From positions 767,001 through 831,000 of the forward strand of contig JACCIC010000206.1 in the NCBI GenBank assembly GCA_018907035.1: a stretch of DNA of 64,000 bases, read 5' to 3'. The translations under genes were made by a program, and so were the position numbers. The notes under the pieces are model-generated. The model was not told the origin of the DNA. It saw nothing but the letters and a program-made list of their open reading frames with translations, and did no database searches. This DNA is from Sycobia sp. Sy_11. Lineage: Eukaryota; Arthropoda; Insecta; Hymenoptera; Epichrysomallidae. Below are positions 49,881-62,540 of this stretch, piece by piece (the stretch's first letter is position 1; each line of letters begins with the position of its first letter).

Positions 49881-50394
49881 TATATATACATGTGTCGGAC
49901 ACGCATAAAAGAAGGGAGCGCGCCGGCTCGCCGCTCGCCGACCGCCTAAAAAATCCACTAAGTCGACCAACTATTATAAGCCGCGCGATATATCAACGCG
50001 CGTAATCGCTTATTAGGAGCTAAAGGGCCAATGATTACGCGCGCGTCGCGAGAGATGCGCTCGATGGTAAATTTATAATTCCACGCGCGCTCCGACCGCA
50101 ATCGCGCAACGCCTCCAAAGGGAAACCTCCCGTGGACCCTTAACGGCGAGGCGACGCGCGAGCGACGGGGACGGCGTTGGGACGGGGCTGACGCAAGGCT
50201 CTGTGCTGCCGCCGCAGCCTTCGAGAATGCTCGGGCGGAGAAGCGAGAGCGCGCGGCCGCGCCGCGAGGGCTTCCGGGGCGGACGCGAGCCGCGCGCGGA
50301 GCCCCGCGACCGCGCAAGAGGCGCTCGGCGCAATTAAACGCGCCCGAGGCCGCGCCGTCCGGCGAAACTCGGCGATTACGATCCTCTGGTGGAC

Positions 50395-50415
50395 GGGGGT
50401 GGGGTGGGGGGGGGG
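50395..50415 (+). other. Potential G-quadruplex
   Basis: G runs of 5, 4 and 10 separated by T. Confidence 0.6.
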
Positions 50416-50654
50416 TAGGACGCCAAACCGCGGCCAGCCCCCCGGATGGAAACGAGCCTTTTCTTCGTCCCCTCCCCGTGGCGGTCGCGCGCATGAGGTG
50501 TCCGCGGCGAGGGGGCGGCGAGCACGCGCGCGCGCGCACGCACGCACGCGTGTAAAGCACCGGCTGCGCCGCAACGTACGCGGTGAGAGCGACTCGGCAA
50601 AGTCGATATCGCGCTCGCGGCGCACTGCGTCTTTTCACGTATACATACGTACAT

Positions 50655-50685
50655 ACACACACACACACACACACATATGTATATG

Positions 50686-50720
<35 letters not shown>
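50655..50720. repeat. Compound (AC)10 and (AT)16 microsatellite
   Basis: AC to 50674, a short mixed spacer, then AT from 50689 to 50720. Confidence 0.94.
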
Positions 50721-50722
<2 letters not shown>

Positions 50723-50880
50723 TGTTCGCCTCGCTGTTTACACAATAGTCCGGGCGAGGGGGGGGGCGAAGGCGCGCTCGTAACCCGGCATTTTCTCTCC
50801 GTTTCGCGACCGGCGTAAGCTTGCACTTGTGTGTACTTGTTCGGGTTTTGTCGGGTATATGCAATATATAAGCGAGAACA

Positions 50881-50886
<6 letters not shown>

Positions 50887-50929
<43 letters not shown>
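50887..50929. repeat. (AG)21 microsatellite
   Basis: Perfect array. Confidence 0.97.
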
Positions 50930-50932
<3 letters not shown>

Positions 50933-52200
50933 TGCGAGAGGAAAGGGAAGGAAGTCGGAGGGGTCTCTCGCTCGCGCGGGTCCGCGAACAATGCTGAGCT
51001 ATATGAGTCCAAGGCGGCGAGGCTGTGCTTTTTAATTGTATGCGGGTTTCACGCCGTAGGGAGGGCAGGGGAACGAAGCCCCCCCCTCCACCCTGGGTAA
51101 TAAAGTGTTTATAAGACACTACTTGTTTCGTTGCGAGCATATAATATATGTATTAGACACTAACGTGGGCAGAAACGGCGACAAACGTCTTCCACTAGAC
51201 GCGCGGCCCGCTAATTTGCAGCGTTACAAGACGGGGCTAGATAGGACAGCAATTGGGCCCTCTTGCGGAACGTCATTGTTGCGCCGAGGCCGTCGGGCCC
51301 CGTGGGAACCGTGTTTACCGCCCCCTCCCTCAGAACCGCCGTATTTATTCGACAACGCCGCGTGCGCGAGATTGAGATGTACATGGCTGCGCGATTTACA
51401 TTCGTGCGTCGCTTCGCTGATGAAGTCATAATACCCCTGTGTACTTTGACGCATGCTTCCCACACCGCGGGCTTTACGAGTCTCCGTCCGCTTTATGGAT
51501 GTGTGACTTTCCGCGAGGATGGTATATTATATGGCTGTTACGCGTGCGGTCTGGCTAGATTGTTCATATTATGTTTTTTTTTTTGTTTTTGTTTTACTTT
51601 TACGCAAACTAGTCGCAAGGCAACCAAGCTTCATTGATATTCTCACCTCCGTTCGTTACGTCCTCCTGCCCCCACCCCCCTGGGAACTCCAATTAGTTCG
51701 AGAATTGCAGCTGAATCAGAAAAAGTCGACGACCACGTATACCGTCGCAAATGGTCGGTCGATGAAAAACTTACGCGCAATAAGAAGAAGGGGGGAGGGG
51801 GGAAACGCTCTTATTTAAGGCTCTTAATTTAAAGATCAAAGAGCGCACCACTCGGCGGGCATTAATTAGCCGAGGCGCGCTCCCGCGCACGGCCATTGTA
51901 ATTTCCGTTGGCCGGCGCGTCTACAGTACCCCACCGCGCCCGAGCTGCCGCTGCTTTGTTTACGGGGCCGCCGCCGCCGCCGCCGGCGCATTAATAAAAA
52001 GGCGTTAAGCTCTTTCGCCGTGATCTCGAATCGATGCCCCCCCCCCACCGCGTCAACTGTAGCGCGCATCCCAATCCCCCGCCGCCTAGATTAAAAAAGA
52101 CAGGACTGGGGCGGGGGGGGGGGACATTCGCAACCTCGAGCTTAGCTCGACTGTAGATGGCGCGCGTACGCGTCGTGGGACGATTTTTAAAATAAAAATT

Positions 52201-52588
52201 CCCGGGCAAAAATTAATATACAAATTTTATTCAAAAATTTCGGATTTAGTTGCAAATGAGGAGCGCTGAGTTTCTCTTACGCTTAATGCGTTTCTATACT
52301 TGCATATTAAAAAAATTTTATCTTAGAAATTCAATTTTTTCGCTAACTTTCTTCGGTATCCTTTGTAACATTCAAATATTTGCATAATCTACGGAGTATG
52401 AAAACTCAATTGAGAAAAAAAGATAAGAATTGTATAAGATGTACAACATTTTAATATATATGTGGTATGATATAATAGGGAAGAAAGATTTAATACATGA
52501 ATATTCATAATTAAGAATTTTTTTTTACATGTAAAGTTTAGTGCCCATTTTCAATGTAATAATGTTATGAAATATTGCATTTCAGCAA

Positions 52589-52629
<41 letters not shown>

Positions 52630-53040
52630 TTATACTTTTTTATTTTAACTTTTTTTTTGTTTTATGTTATTTCACGTCGCTCTATTTATGCTTCCAAATA
52701 TTGATGCTAATAAGTGACGGAGGTCTACGATGTATTTGTAAATATTTTAACTTATAAGTAAATATGTCCGTTGATATTAAAATTTAAATCCGTATAATTT
52801 TTCAGCCTTAACAATTACTGATTAGTTATTATCATTATATGTAAAATCTCCCAATTCACCATTATTTATGAATATCGATAAAAAATAAAAGTTACTTTAG
52901 CGTGATAAATTGTCGCCAGAAAATACGGTTTTCTTCTAGCGTGCACTGATGTACTTGGATGTTGACAGATGCAGCGACATTTCACAGAACTTTCCACGCG
53001 TGCTTGTAGATATATCTATAGGTGTAACGGCCGTTGACCG
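52201..53040. other. AT-rich block with one TA array
   Basis: Nothing identified apart from the array. Confidence 0.5.
52592..52627. repeat. (AT)18 microsatellite
   Basis: Perfect array. It is one of the few long TA arrays inside an AT-rich block. Confidence 0.96.
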
Positions 53041-53700
53041 CGTATAAAGCGAGAGAGACATACACCAGGCAGTTTGTTTCGAGTTTCGCGTGCGACCATA
53101 ATAAGTCGCTCGGCGGGAGTTGTTCATTTCGTCCCTGACGGGTGGTCGAATCCTATCTCCTTCTCTCTTACACTTTTCCTTATCCTATCTCCCCTTCTCT
53201 CTCCGCCTCTCATTCTCTCTCTCTCTCTCTCTCCCTCTCTCTCCCTCTTCTCTCGCTCTCGGATCCTCATCCCACCGTCTCGAATCCCAGGGAGCTTTAA
53301 TTAAAATTGGGGATAGCAGTAGATCGCTCGGGCGGTTCCAACTTACAAGTACATATACCTTATACATACACACGCGTGTCGTACACGTACGGAGTTCCCT
53401 TGCTTCTCTGCTGCGATCACCTGGTGTGTAAGTGCGGTTGGCCGAGAAGCAGCAACGGCGGCAGCACCAGAAACCGCGCGGCGCCAGAGTGGATCCGACG
53501 ATTTAACGTACAATATTGGAATCGGAAATCTTTATATTCCGCAGAAGCGTAGCTCGGACCCGCGTTTTTCGCCAGACCCGAGAAACGAGGACGTGCGGGA
53601 AAAACTTTCCTGGAGTTGAAAATAAAAGCGCGGTGGTATAGAGCGCGAGGGATGCTCGAAATCGTTGAGGAATTTCTCTCGTCCCGCTCAACCAAATGAC
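53041..53700. other. Middle-GC block with pyrimidine tract
   Basis: 53150-53265 is almost all pyrimidine (CT, CCT units; the purest part is 53214-53250). Frames here read Ser-Leu and are artefacts. Confidence 0.55.
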
Positions 53701-54430
53701 ACGGTTGATTTACATTTAGAAAATAATATGGAACGAAGATTTTTCCTCAGCAGTAGAGATTAATAAGTTCGGGAAAGGATTTTGAGGGATTAATTTTGAC
53801 GGTCGAGAAAAAATGTTCTGTTTGAATGATAGGTAAATTTTTATATTACGTGAACTTTTAAGTGCAATTGTATCAATCGTTATGGACATGAGATTTTGAT
53901 CAGAAGATAATGTCAAGGAAATTTTTCAAACGTTCTCAAATTCGTGCAGTTTTACGATTCTGCTGGGAAACGCACAGTAGGAATGGGTATAAATAAAGGG
54001 CATGCTTAAGTGACAGTCTCAATACTATAATATTTACATATAAATTAGAATTTCGCTTAGTATTATCTTGTAGAATTTTTCAAAAAATATAGTACGAAAG
54101 ATCCTTTGATGAGTTTTTTTATGGATGGATCGATTGTCGTATAGAGTGAAGTATCAATTGAGTGCGCGCGCGCGCGCGCATCGTGGAGAATGTTTTGTAA
54201 TTTATTTTAGTTAAATTCTATGACTACGTGATATGCCATTGTCGTAAACTCATACATAAAATCAAGCTCCAACCGGTGTATGATACAATTGGCCTATTGG
54301 AGATAATTTTATTCAATCCACGACGTTGTAACAAGTAGCGGGGGATCCATATCTAGATCACCTTCAATCTTTCTGCCTGGTACGTCTCACGCAACGCATT
54401 AATTTACAATTCCATTAGCCCCCTCTTGTT
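53701..54430. other. AT-rich non-coding block
   Basis: (CG)7 run at 54165-54179 in otherwise AT-rich sequence. No gene. Confidence 0.5.
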
Positions 54431-55830
54431 ACAGATATCAGCGCACGACTGGCCGAATGAGAAAGCGAGAGAAAAAGAAAACCATAAAGAGAGGGAGAGG
54501 GCGAGCAGGGGGGGGGCAGGGTGATAGAATAAGTGGAAACAGACAGCGGGGGAAGCCTCGAAGGAGCCCATCACCCTTCGTCACGCCGTTACTACACTAT
54601 ATACACTGGGCGAACAATGTCTTTCTCCCGACGATCTAAGCGGGATTGATACGGGACGACACATTCGGTCCGCCCGCATCTCCGTGCGGACGCCAGCGTA
54701 TACGTACACAACTACGCACGCATACACTCGCCCCCACGACCCCCCCCCACCCCGCTCCGGCATTTCGCCTCCTTTTCCCCCGTACGCGACGTACGCACAG
54801 GCGTACGATGCGGGGGGCGCTGTCTCGCGGGATTTTCCGCCAGCCCGAGCTTTTCGTTCCCGCGCAACTGCGCGCGGGCATCATTTCGCGCACTCTACTG
54901 ATTTCGTTGCGAGCCGCGGAGCGGGAAGGGGCGGGCGGAACATTTGCATTGTCGAGCGAGGGGGGGGGGAGGGCGGGCGAGAAAATGAAACGGAGAGCGA
55001 GGGTCCGGGGCGAGAGGGGGACGGGGAGGCGAAAAAAAAGCCGGTAAAGTCGGACGTGTGGGACGGGCGAAACAATTTACACAAAAACCAATGTCGATTT
55101 GCCGAGCGCCGCGGCGAGGCGACGGGCGAAGCATTTCCCGCGGCTGACGAGGATGAGAAAAGGCGAAGGGGTCTGCTTTTATTTTACGTTTTATTATTAT
55201 TTTCTTTTTTGTTCTTTTTTTTTTTTTGTTTATTTATTTTTCACGTTTCTGTTCATGTTGCGAAAAATGCATTATGCCGCTGTTGCGTCTACGAGCGCGC
55301 ACCCGCGCGAATCCAGCAGCGTGCAGAGGAATATAAAATAATTGAAAAGTCCCGTACAATGGTCGATTTTCGGTGCAAAAAACAGAGGATCGAGTATCTT
55401 TGTCGTTTGCTTTTAGTTCGGCCACGAAACAGCATTAAATCGTTAATGGATTTTAAAAGCTGGACCTTTTGTTTGTTTAACTTTGCGTAAGCCAAATAAT
55501 TATTTTACGTTTTCCAGAAGGCACACTCATATTGGCCAGAATTTCGACGCGGCTCTTTTTCGTTTTTAACGTTGCACGAAACAAGACGGGCTAGCTGCAG
55601 CGTTTATAACGGCTATAGATATTAATCTAGAAGCAAAACAACCGGTCAGAAGTGTACGATGTATAATGAGCCAGATATAAATACGTTCGGCGAAGAAATG
55701 GGCTGGAATTGAAACGGTTCGAGTAACGTATGCCCATCAGCCGAGTGACTCCAATTGCCCGAGTCGAGCAAAATTGAAGCGCTCCTTACTGGCGCGGCCG
55801 AAAACTTTATTTTATTCGACGCGAGTCGGG
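54431..55830. other. CpG-rich block
   Basis: G runs at 54508-54517 and 54960-54969 and a C run at 54740-54748. The 268-codon frame at 54684-55490 shifts from Arg/Gly-rich to a Phe-rich stretch over a T run and has no domain. I treat it as noise. Confidence 0.5.

Positions 55831-55832
<2 letters not shown>

Positions 55833-55883
<51 letters not shown>
55833..55883. repeat. (TC)25 microsatellite
   Basis: Perfect array. Confidence 0.97.
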
Positions 55884-55886
<3 letters not shown>

Positions 55887-56345
55887 ACCCGCACTGTCTC
55901 CCGCACGCGCGCAGAAGTAGATCAAAGGCGAATTAATAAAGTCCAGCCTCGTGCATCGAGCACGATTCGCAGAAACGCGAGGAGGCGACGACGAGCCGGG
56001 GCCAAGAGTAAAAAAAAGGCCGCCGCCGCTGCTCCGGCCGTGGCTCGCGGTCCCCGCGCAGCTGTCGCGCTTGGCTTTGGCGGGCGGCCGCGCTCGCTGA
56101 CCGCTCTAGCCGCGTCGGAGTGCCGCGCTCGTAAATACACGGTGTATATAAAGTGTATGCGCGCGGTGCGTATACTATACGCGTTCGAGCGAAATGAGCG
56201 ACTCGGCGCGAACGCGCCTCTTGGATCGCGCGCGCTCGGACGCGGGCGGCCGCGACGGCGGCGACGGCGGAGCGGCTGGCCATTTTCCTGTCCACCGGCG
56301 TGAAATACGCGCCCTCGCGCGACTGACGACGGCCTTGTCTCCTCT

Positions 56346-56348
<3 letters not shown>
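55884..56348. other. CpG-dense spacer between CT arrays
   Basis: Very CpG-rich with GCC and GGC runs. Frames on both strands are Ala/Arg-rich without domain. Confidence 0.5.

Positions 56349-56388
<40 letters not shown>
56349..56388. repeat. (TC)20 microsatellite
   Basis: Perfect array. Confidence 0.97.
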
Positions 56389-56393
<5 letters not shown>

Positions 56394-56648
56394 TCTCGCC
56401 TTAAACACCGAGCGCGCGCGTTTTACGGCCTTTGTAATGGTCCCATTGAAATCGCGAGAGTCGAAAGAGCGAGCCGGGCGGGTGGGTGAGGAAGCGGGGA
56501 AGGAGCAAGAAATAGACGCCGCTTGCCGGGAAAGAAGAACCGCGGGGGCTAAACGTCAATCCCCTCGTTGACTCAGCAGTACCATTGTGTGTACGAATCT
56601 CTCCTTCCCTCTCCCCTCTGCTATCTATCGCCCTTTCCTCCTCTCTAT

Positions 56649-56675
56649 CACACACACACACACACACACACACAC
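56649..56675. repeat. (CA)13 microsatellite
   Basis: Perfect array within a pyrimidine-rich stretch. Confidence 0.95.
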
Positions 56676-56723
56676 CGGCGCGTACACGGTCACGTATTGC
56701 CTCTGGTTATCTCTTTCTCTCCG

Positions 56724-56729
<6 letters not shown>

Positions 56730-56789
<60 letters not shown>
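56730..56789. repeat. (TC)30 microsatellite
   Basis: Perfect 60-base array. Confidence 0.97.
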
Positions 56790-56792
<3 letters not shown>

Positions 56793-58260
56793 CTCTATTT
56801 CTGTCGAAAAACCGCGATGACGACGTCGTGCGACGCGACAGGAGCGATAACCGACGAAACTTTTCTGTCGGTAGGTATATGTAACCAATACTATGCGCCT
56901 GCGGTACAATAGAATCGTTATCTGACGAGAAACAATTAGAGAAATTCTCTGCCTAACGGCCATGTATGTGTATGGATATGTGAAAGGGAGGAGGTGGTAT
57001 TACGCGGGGGGGAGGTAGGGAGTCGTCTTTTGATTGCGCCCTTTCTTGGTTGCTCTCTCGCATTTGTCGCTTCATCAACCGTCCAATTAACGTCGCGCTC
57101 CAATTAAGAAGTGAAATCGGAGGTGTGGTGTCACCAGCTATTGGTGACTTAACAAAACTGCCATCGAATTATTATCGAATTTAGTTTAAAAATGTTGTAC
57201 ATTGTTCTTATCTGCATAACATCTTTAGAATTAAATAAATTTATATGTAATATACCTACATCATTGCTGATAACAATTACTGAAGATAAAGGTAACAATG
57301 AAAGTTATTGTTTAACAGATATTAATTGTGTAACAAAAATGGTTGCCTTTTCAGGTTACCTAGATACTACAATTTGTTGGTGAAAAGGATTGTAAATAGT
57401 TTTACTGGCCCGAAAATAATACGTATCAGTATAAAAGTGTACGATGAATATAGGAAATATATTTTTTAGGTCAGAACAGATTTTACATATGCATCTGATC
57501 AGACTTTGCGTACTCGTGACCTTGACTCTTCAGTCATTAGAAACTTCATAGTCTTGCCAAAGGTAGATTGATGATCTTTTGTACATTAAAATAATATAGA
57601 AAAAATAGAGAACATTGCTATTATTAATGTTTCGTCAACTAGATATCGTTTTTGTTTCTCTATGTGACTTTACTTATATAGAAATTATGTGCTTTGCTTT
57701 TTACGGTGATTAATTTAAATTTTTATTTTTTTCAATTTTCATCAATATTTGTTACGTTCTGACGATTACTCTTTTATGTAAAAGTAATAATTTTTTAATT
57801 CTATATTAAACTGTGATTTAAGTAAATAATGTATATACACATAGATGACGTCAAACATTTTGATATATTAAATAAACTATTGCGCAACGAAAAATGTTGA
57901 GAAAAAGTAAAAACGAAAGGAGAAATTCTCAGACTAACCTATCGTATATTTTCTTTAATCGATATTATTTTCACGCATAGAATTTTTATGTGAAAACAGA
58001 TTTTGCCGTTAGTGTGGCTACTATCTAGACTATATATTCTCAATTCATACGCACACATATTTACCTCCAGTCTCCATTCGTAAAAGTTTCTTCAAGTAGC
58101 AAAAAATCTTTTAATGTGCGTACGTGTTGAAATGATATACACTTTATTCTAAGGATTAATTTTCAAAGGTGATTAAGAGCCTTTAATAGCGCAGGATTGC
58201 CTTAATTTTTTTTTCTCCAATATATCTTGCTCAAAGATAAAAGGTCGGCTGCAGCGTTTT
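56790..58260. other. Middle-GC edge then AT-rich block
   Basis: 57121-58260 is AT-rich and free of arrays. The small frame at 57192-57383 is not recognised. No supported gene. Confidence 0.5.
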
Positions 58261-59100
58261 TGCCAATTAAAGGAGCCAAGAGCCGGGTCCTTGGCCCTGA
58301 GTCGTGCCGCCGCCGCCACCGCCGCGAGGGGTCGCCCCGCTCCACGGCTCGCGCCGCCTATGGAAAAAAAAAGTGCGAAATCAATACTCAGTCACATTGA
58401 GACGTCAATTCCGAGAAGTTAATAAAGGTTATTCTGTGCGCCTGACACTTTCCCGCGCCCTGCAGGCTGCAGACAAAATTGAAGATGGCGAATGACAATC
58501 CGTGCGAATGACAGCCAGCCATAAGGGAGGGGGGGGTGGGGTCTCGCGCAAATTCTCGCCGCTAGCGCCGTCGTTGAACCCCCCCCCCTCCCCTAAGCCG
58601 CACCGCACCGCGCCCGGCCGTGATTCGGTTCCTTTCGACTTTTTTTTTTGTCGCTTTGGGCGCGCTGGATTACATTTTGCCGAACTCGCGCCACGGCCGA
58701 GTTTATGATATAAAAAAGCATAATGGGCTTTTCCCACTTTCGGTCGATTTGTGTTCGCGCCCATAATAAATAAAATGCTCGTCCCATGTGTGTCCCCGTT
58801 AATTTTTAAAGGCTCGTACTAACTGGCGGGAGGCGCGAGCGTTGTTATATACCTGTGGAAACTGCAAAATCGATCAGTACACGCGCGCGCACACACACAC
58901 ACACACTCTCACAGATACACGAAATTCCAAATGAAATCAATATCGCGAGACAATATACATTCGACGAATTTTATCGCGACCGCTTTATTCGCGAGTCGCA
59001 ATCAAATGTCGGCGATTAAACATTCGCGCGTATAATTCATTAGGCGACTCTGTCCTGTGCGGCACTGCTGTTTATACGCCAGTCGCAGAAAATTTCCCAA
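58261..59100. other. CpG-rich block with CCG run and G/C runs
   Basis: A (CCG)-type run at 58306-58325 and facing G and C homopolymers at 58525-58541 and 58579-58593. A mixed CG/CA/CT run lies at 58882-58911. No supported gene. Confidence 0.5.
58525..58541 (+). other. G-rich run, potential quadruplex or stem
   Basis: G runs of 3, 8 and 4. Thirty-seven bases downstream is a C-rich run (58579-58593) that could pair with it. Confidence 0.5.
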
Positions 59101-59137
<37 letters not shown>

Positions 59138-59138
59138 G
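59101..59138. repeat. (CT)n microsatellite, one interruption
   Basis: CT array broken by TTT near 59116. Confidence 0.94.
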
Positions 59139-59324
59139 TGTACCGTCCATTTTTTTCCTCCCCGACAAAATAATTAAGCGCCGACCGCAATGCGAACGGT
59201 TTATGCCTCGCGGTGCTCTCATAAACAAATGGCCCGAATTACGGGCAACAAGCTCAATTACTTCGATTGCATATTTAATAGTCGTGCATTTGTTCGGCCA
59301 TGTCGAAAGAGAGGAGGGGGAGAA

Positions 59325-59327
<3 letters not shown>

Positions 59328-59360
<33 letters not shown>

Positions 59361-59420
59361 AGAGTGAGAGAGAAAAAATGAATTTACGAAAACTAAACCA
59401 AACAGAGAGAGAGAGAGAGA
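59328..59420. repeat. GA repeat cluster
   Basis: GA arrays at 59328-59354 and 59404-59420 with imperfect purine sequence between. Confidence 0.9.
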
Positions 59421-59790
59421 ACGGGAATGCATCAGGGTCGATTCCGCTAGATCGGTCTGCGCGTTCGCTCGCTCGCTGCGGCGCATGTTTGCCGAAGCGT
59501 CGGACTTTTTGCGCAGCCGACAGCAGCAGCCCTTGTGTCTTAAATCAACCGCTCGGACGCACACAATCGAGTCGAGAGCCTCTGCTACACCCACGTTCTG
59601 CCCTCTATGGGTAACTTCCATCCCCCATCTTTGTCTCTCTCTCTCTCTCTCTCTCTCTCGCTCTCTTCTGTTTGTATTCCGTTCAATCAATGCTCGGGTT
59701 CGGGAAACAAAAGCGCCGGTTATACACGTATCGGCTAGATCGCGCTCGCGGATTGTACACACATATATATAAATGTACATTACCTCGGCG

Positions 59791-59797
<7 letters not shown>
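59421..59797. other. Spacer with a short CT array
   Basis: CT array at 59633-59658. The 331-codon reverse frame at 59040-60035 spans several GA/CT arrays (Arg-Glu and Ser-Leu repeats) and is an artefact. Confidence 0.6.

Positions 59798-59863
<66 letters not shown>
59798..59863. repeat. (TC)33 microsatellite
   Basis: Perfect 66-base array and the longest CT array in the window. Confidence 0.97.
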
Positions 59864-59865
<2 letters not shown>

Positions 59866-61740
59866 CCCATCTCTCTATCCGCACGCGCGCGACTCGTGGG
59901 AGTATATAGCACCTCTGCATGATTGATGCCCGCCGAATGGCTGCGATTTAATGGGGCGCAAGCGCCGACTGTGCCCCTCCCCCGCCCCCCTGCGCTCTCT
60001 GCAAACGTTACGGGGCGTGCGCGGGCGGCGGGCATAAAACGCGCGGAACGACCGCGCGAGCGAGATGTCGTCCTGCAATCTTCGATTTTCGCGCGCGCGC
60101 GCGCCTAGCGCGGCTCGCTCGTACTATCTTTCGCGGTCGCGGCGCTCCGTGAACGACTGGACGACACGCCTCGGACGCTCGTTACTCCCCTTACCCGTAA
60201 GTACTCGTTACGTAATATTTTAAGCACGGCTTCTCTCGAAGGCTGCCTCGTATTAGGCGGTTCTGTATGCAGACGTGTACTTTATTTTTCGTTCCGATAT
60301 TAAACCTTTAGGCTTTCGGCCATCGACGTTTCGCGCCGGTACGGAATTGCTATTTTAAATATTCAGAACTAGTACAGCTCGAACGTGTGGCCCGAGTATA
60401 TAGTTCGAATTTCGACAAAAGTTATTCAGGGATCGTGGCGAAAGCCGTATATATCGCTTGAAGAATTTTCATATCTGAGCCCCCTTTGGCTTCGAATGTT
60501 CTGTAATATGTAGATTATTCTAATGTATTCGTTTGGAGGGGTGGTCGGTAGCAGCTTCAAGCGTTCAAGAAATTTCGCCGTTCCTCTTTTATGCTTTATT
60601 CGTTTGTGTATATTTATTTCGAATGTCCCAAATCAGGAACGTATTTTATTCGATTTATATGGAAACTTTTAATGATAGGCTCCATAAAGCGACGCGTTAA
60701 AAACGATTCAGTGATCTTTTTTCATTTGACTGAAGATTCGTTGTGCTCTTGGTTTTTAATTAAAAGAAAAAAAAAACATTAGAAATAGAATCTTACTCTG
60801 CCGAATTACCGTAATGTCGGTAATCAAGCTATTATCTCGCAAAGTACAGTCAGACACGGTTTTAATATGTTCTAGAAGGTAGAATTATAATCTCCGCCAT
60901 TCGTAGTATAAGAGGCGGGCGTAAAAAGTAACAATCGTATACTTGCAAATTGTTCGTTCGCTCAATAATTTTACCGCCTATCCATCTTATTCTTTGAAAG
61001 CATCTTGACAAGTCATATCATTCATCTCCATTAGAAAACCAGAATTAACCCCCTGTCAACTGATTATCATCTCTCGCGATAAGTTTTGGACTTTTCCGCT
61101 TCCTCCCTTTCTCAAGATTCGCCTCAAAACTCTATACGATAAGCGGAGTGCCAGCCGAAGAAGAATTTCTAAAGAGCAACACACTCGAATGTCAGTGCAA
61201 TGATATACTTATTACTGTAAAATTACTGTAAAAGCATCCAATTTTTCCAGGCTTTAAACAATCGAAAAATATTTTCCTGCGCCCACTTGCGCTTTAAAAG
61301 GTATTCGCTTAAAATAAACAACTGAAATTTTCGAAGAATCCTTTATTTCTGCACAGAAGCGATTTATTTCGTTTTTTTCTCTCGCAACCCCTTCATCCCT
61401 ATGACTCGATCTGTGCATGATTGAGCACTTCAATTTAGAAAGCTCGGCGAGAGTGTGGGGCAAAAATCTTTCGCGCCGGGAGTCAGTATGCCGGCACTCG
61501 ATATGCAGAATCGATTGAGCGAAAAGCGGCGGTATGCTCTATAGTCCGGGCTTTTCTTCATTCGAACATTTTTCTGAATAAAAACAGAGACAAAACAGAA
61601 CAAAATCGATCGCTCCGGGGCATTGGTGAATGCAGCCCAACGAGTTTGGCCAACTTTCTCACAGCTGTTATATATCAATGAGAAAATGACAAATGGTAGA
61701 CAATGGCCGGAAGGCTGATAAGTCTAAATCGCGATTGATG
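59864..61740. other. CpG-rich edge then AT-rich block
   Basis: 59880-60280 is CpG-rich, with a (CG)8 run at 60091-60105. 60281-61740 is AT-rich to mixed with no array. The short frames there are not recognised. Confidence 0.5.
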
Positions 61741-61753
61741 AACGAGGCTCAGA

Positions 61754-61803
<50 letters not shown>

Positions 61804-62540
61804 TCGGGGGGGGGGTCTAGGTGAAGAGCACAAAGAGCGAGAATCAATCGAGGAAATTAACGATTCCAAAGTGTGCGCCATCCTCCTGATCCAATTACGG
61901 ACGGTATTGTCTTTTGAACTTGGCAAAGCTCCTTATCTCGACTAGTAGCGTCTCTACTTTTCCGTTTTCGATCAGTTCTTGCGACCCCTCCTGATTATCC
62001 TTGCCTCACAACGGCATCGACGCTCATTGTTTTCGCATTTCTAACTACATTTTTATACTCCCCGTTCGCCCAGTCTTTATTTGAAAAAAAATTCTCGTTA
62101 TGTTTTTTATTGGTTAAAAAAGAAAGCAAAAAATAAAACGAAAAAAACAGAAAGAAAATGAGAAGAAGGGACTGTACAAATGCATTTTTCATCGCACTCG
62201 GAGCCAGGAAAAGTGAGGGAGGCTGTTTAAATAACGATCGGCAACAGCCGCTTAGCTTGGGAAAGAGCTGGTGGCAGCCGAATTTCCAGTTAATTTCCAG
62301 AATATACGATTGAAGAGTCACCCCTTCTTCTCCACCCCTATCTTTCTGCCACTCGTTCTCTCTCTCTCTCTCCCTGTCTCTGTTTCTCTCTCTCTCTCTC
62401 TTTGTTTCTCTATCTGCCTCTCTTGCATTAGCAGATATTTTGATTGGCCGCGCGTCCGTGCTTGGCCGCTGCGTTTGTTCGTGCTACTGATATTTCCACT
62501 GCGGGTACTCGACGATGTGGCAAAAAACCAAACGTAATAT
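61741..62540. other. Mixed block with GA and CT arrays
   Basis: A GA array at the left and interrupted CT runs at 62357-62402. No gene supported. Confidence 0.5.
61761..61800. repeat. (AG)20 microsatellite
   Basis: Perfect array. Confidence 0.97.

Larger units (their letters stand above)
49881..52200. other. CpG-rich block with several arrays
   Basis: Extremely CpG-rich at 49990-50640. The 238- and 254-codon reverse frames (49958-50674 and 50376-51140) pass through CA, TA and GA arrays and are composition artefacts. A (GCC)6 run lies at 51967-51984, and G/C homopolymers at about 52037 and 52112. No supported gene. Confidence 0.5.

Noticed and set aside
49958..51140. Two long reverse open frames (238 and 254 codons)
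   Set aside because: They overlap each other in different frames and pass through CA, TA and CT arrays. Openness is explained by GC content.
54684..55490. 268-codon forward open frame
   Set aside because: Composition switches from Arg/Gly-rich over G runs to Phe-rich over a T run. No family resemblance; overlapping frames are open on both strands.
59040..60035. 331-codon reverse-strand open frame, the longest in the window
   Set aside because: It is built from four or more CT/GA arrays read as Arg-Glu and Ser-Leu repeats, with no domain between them.
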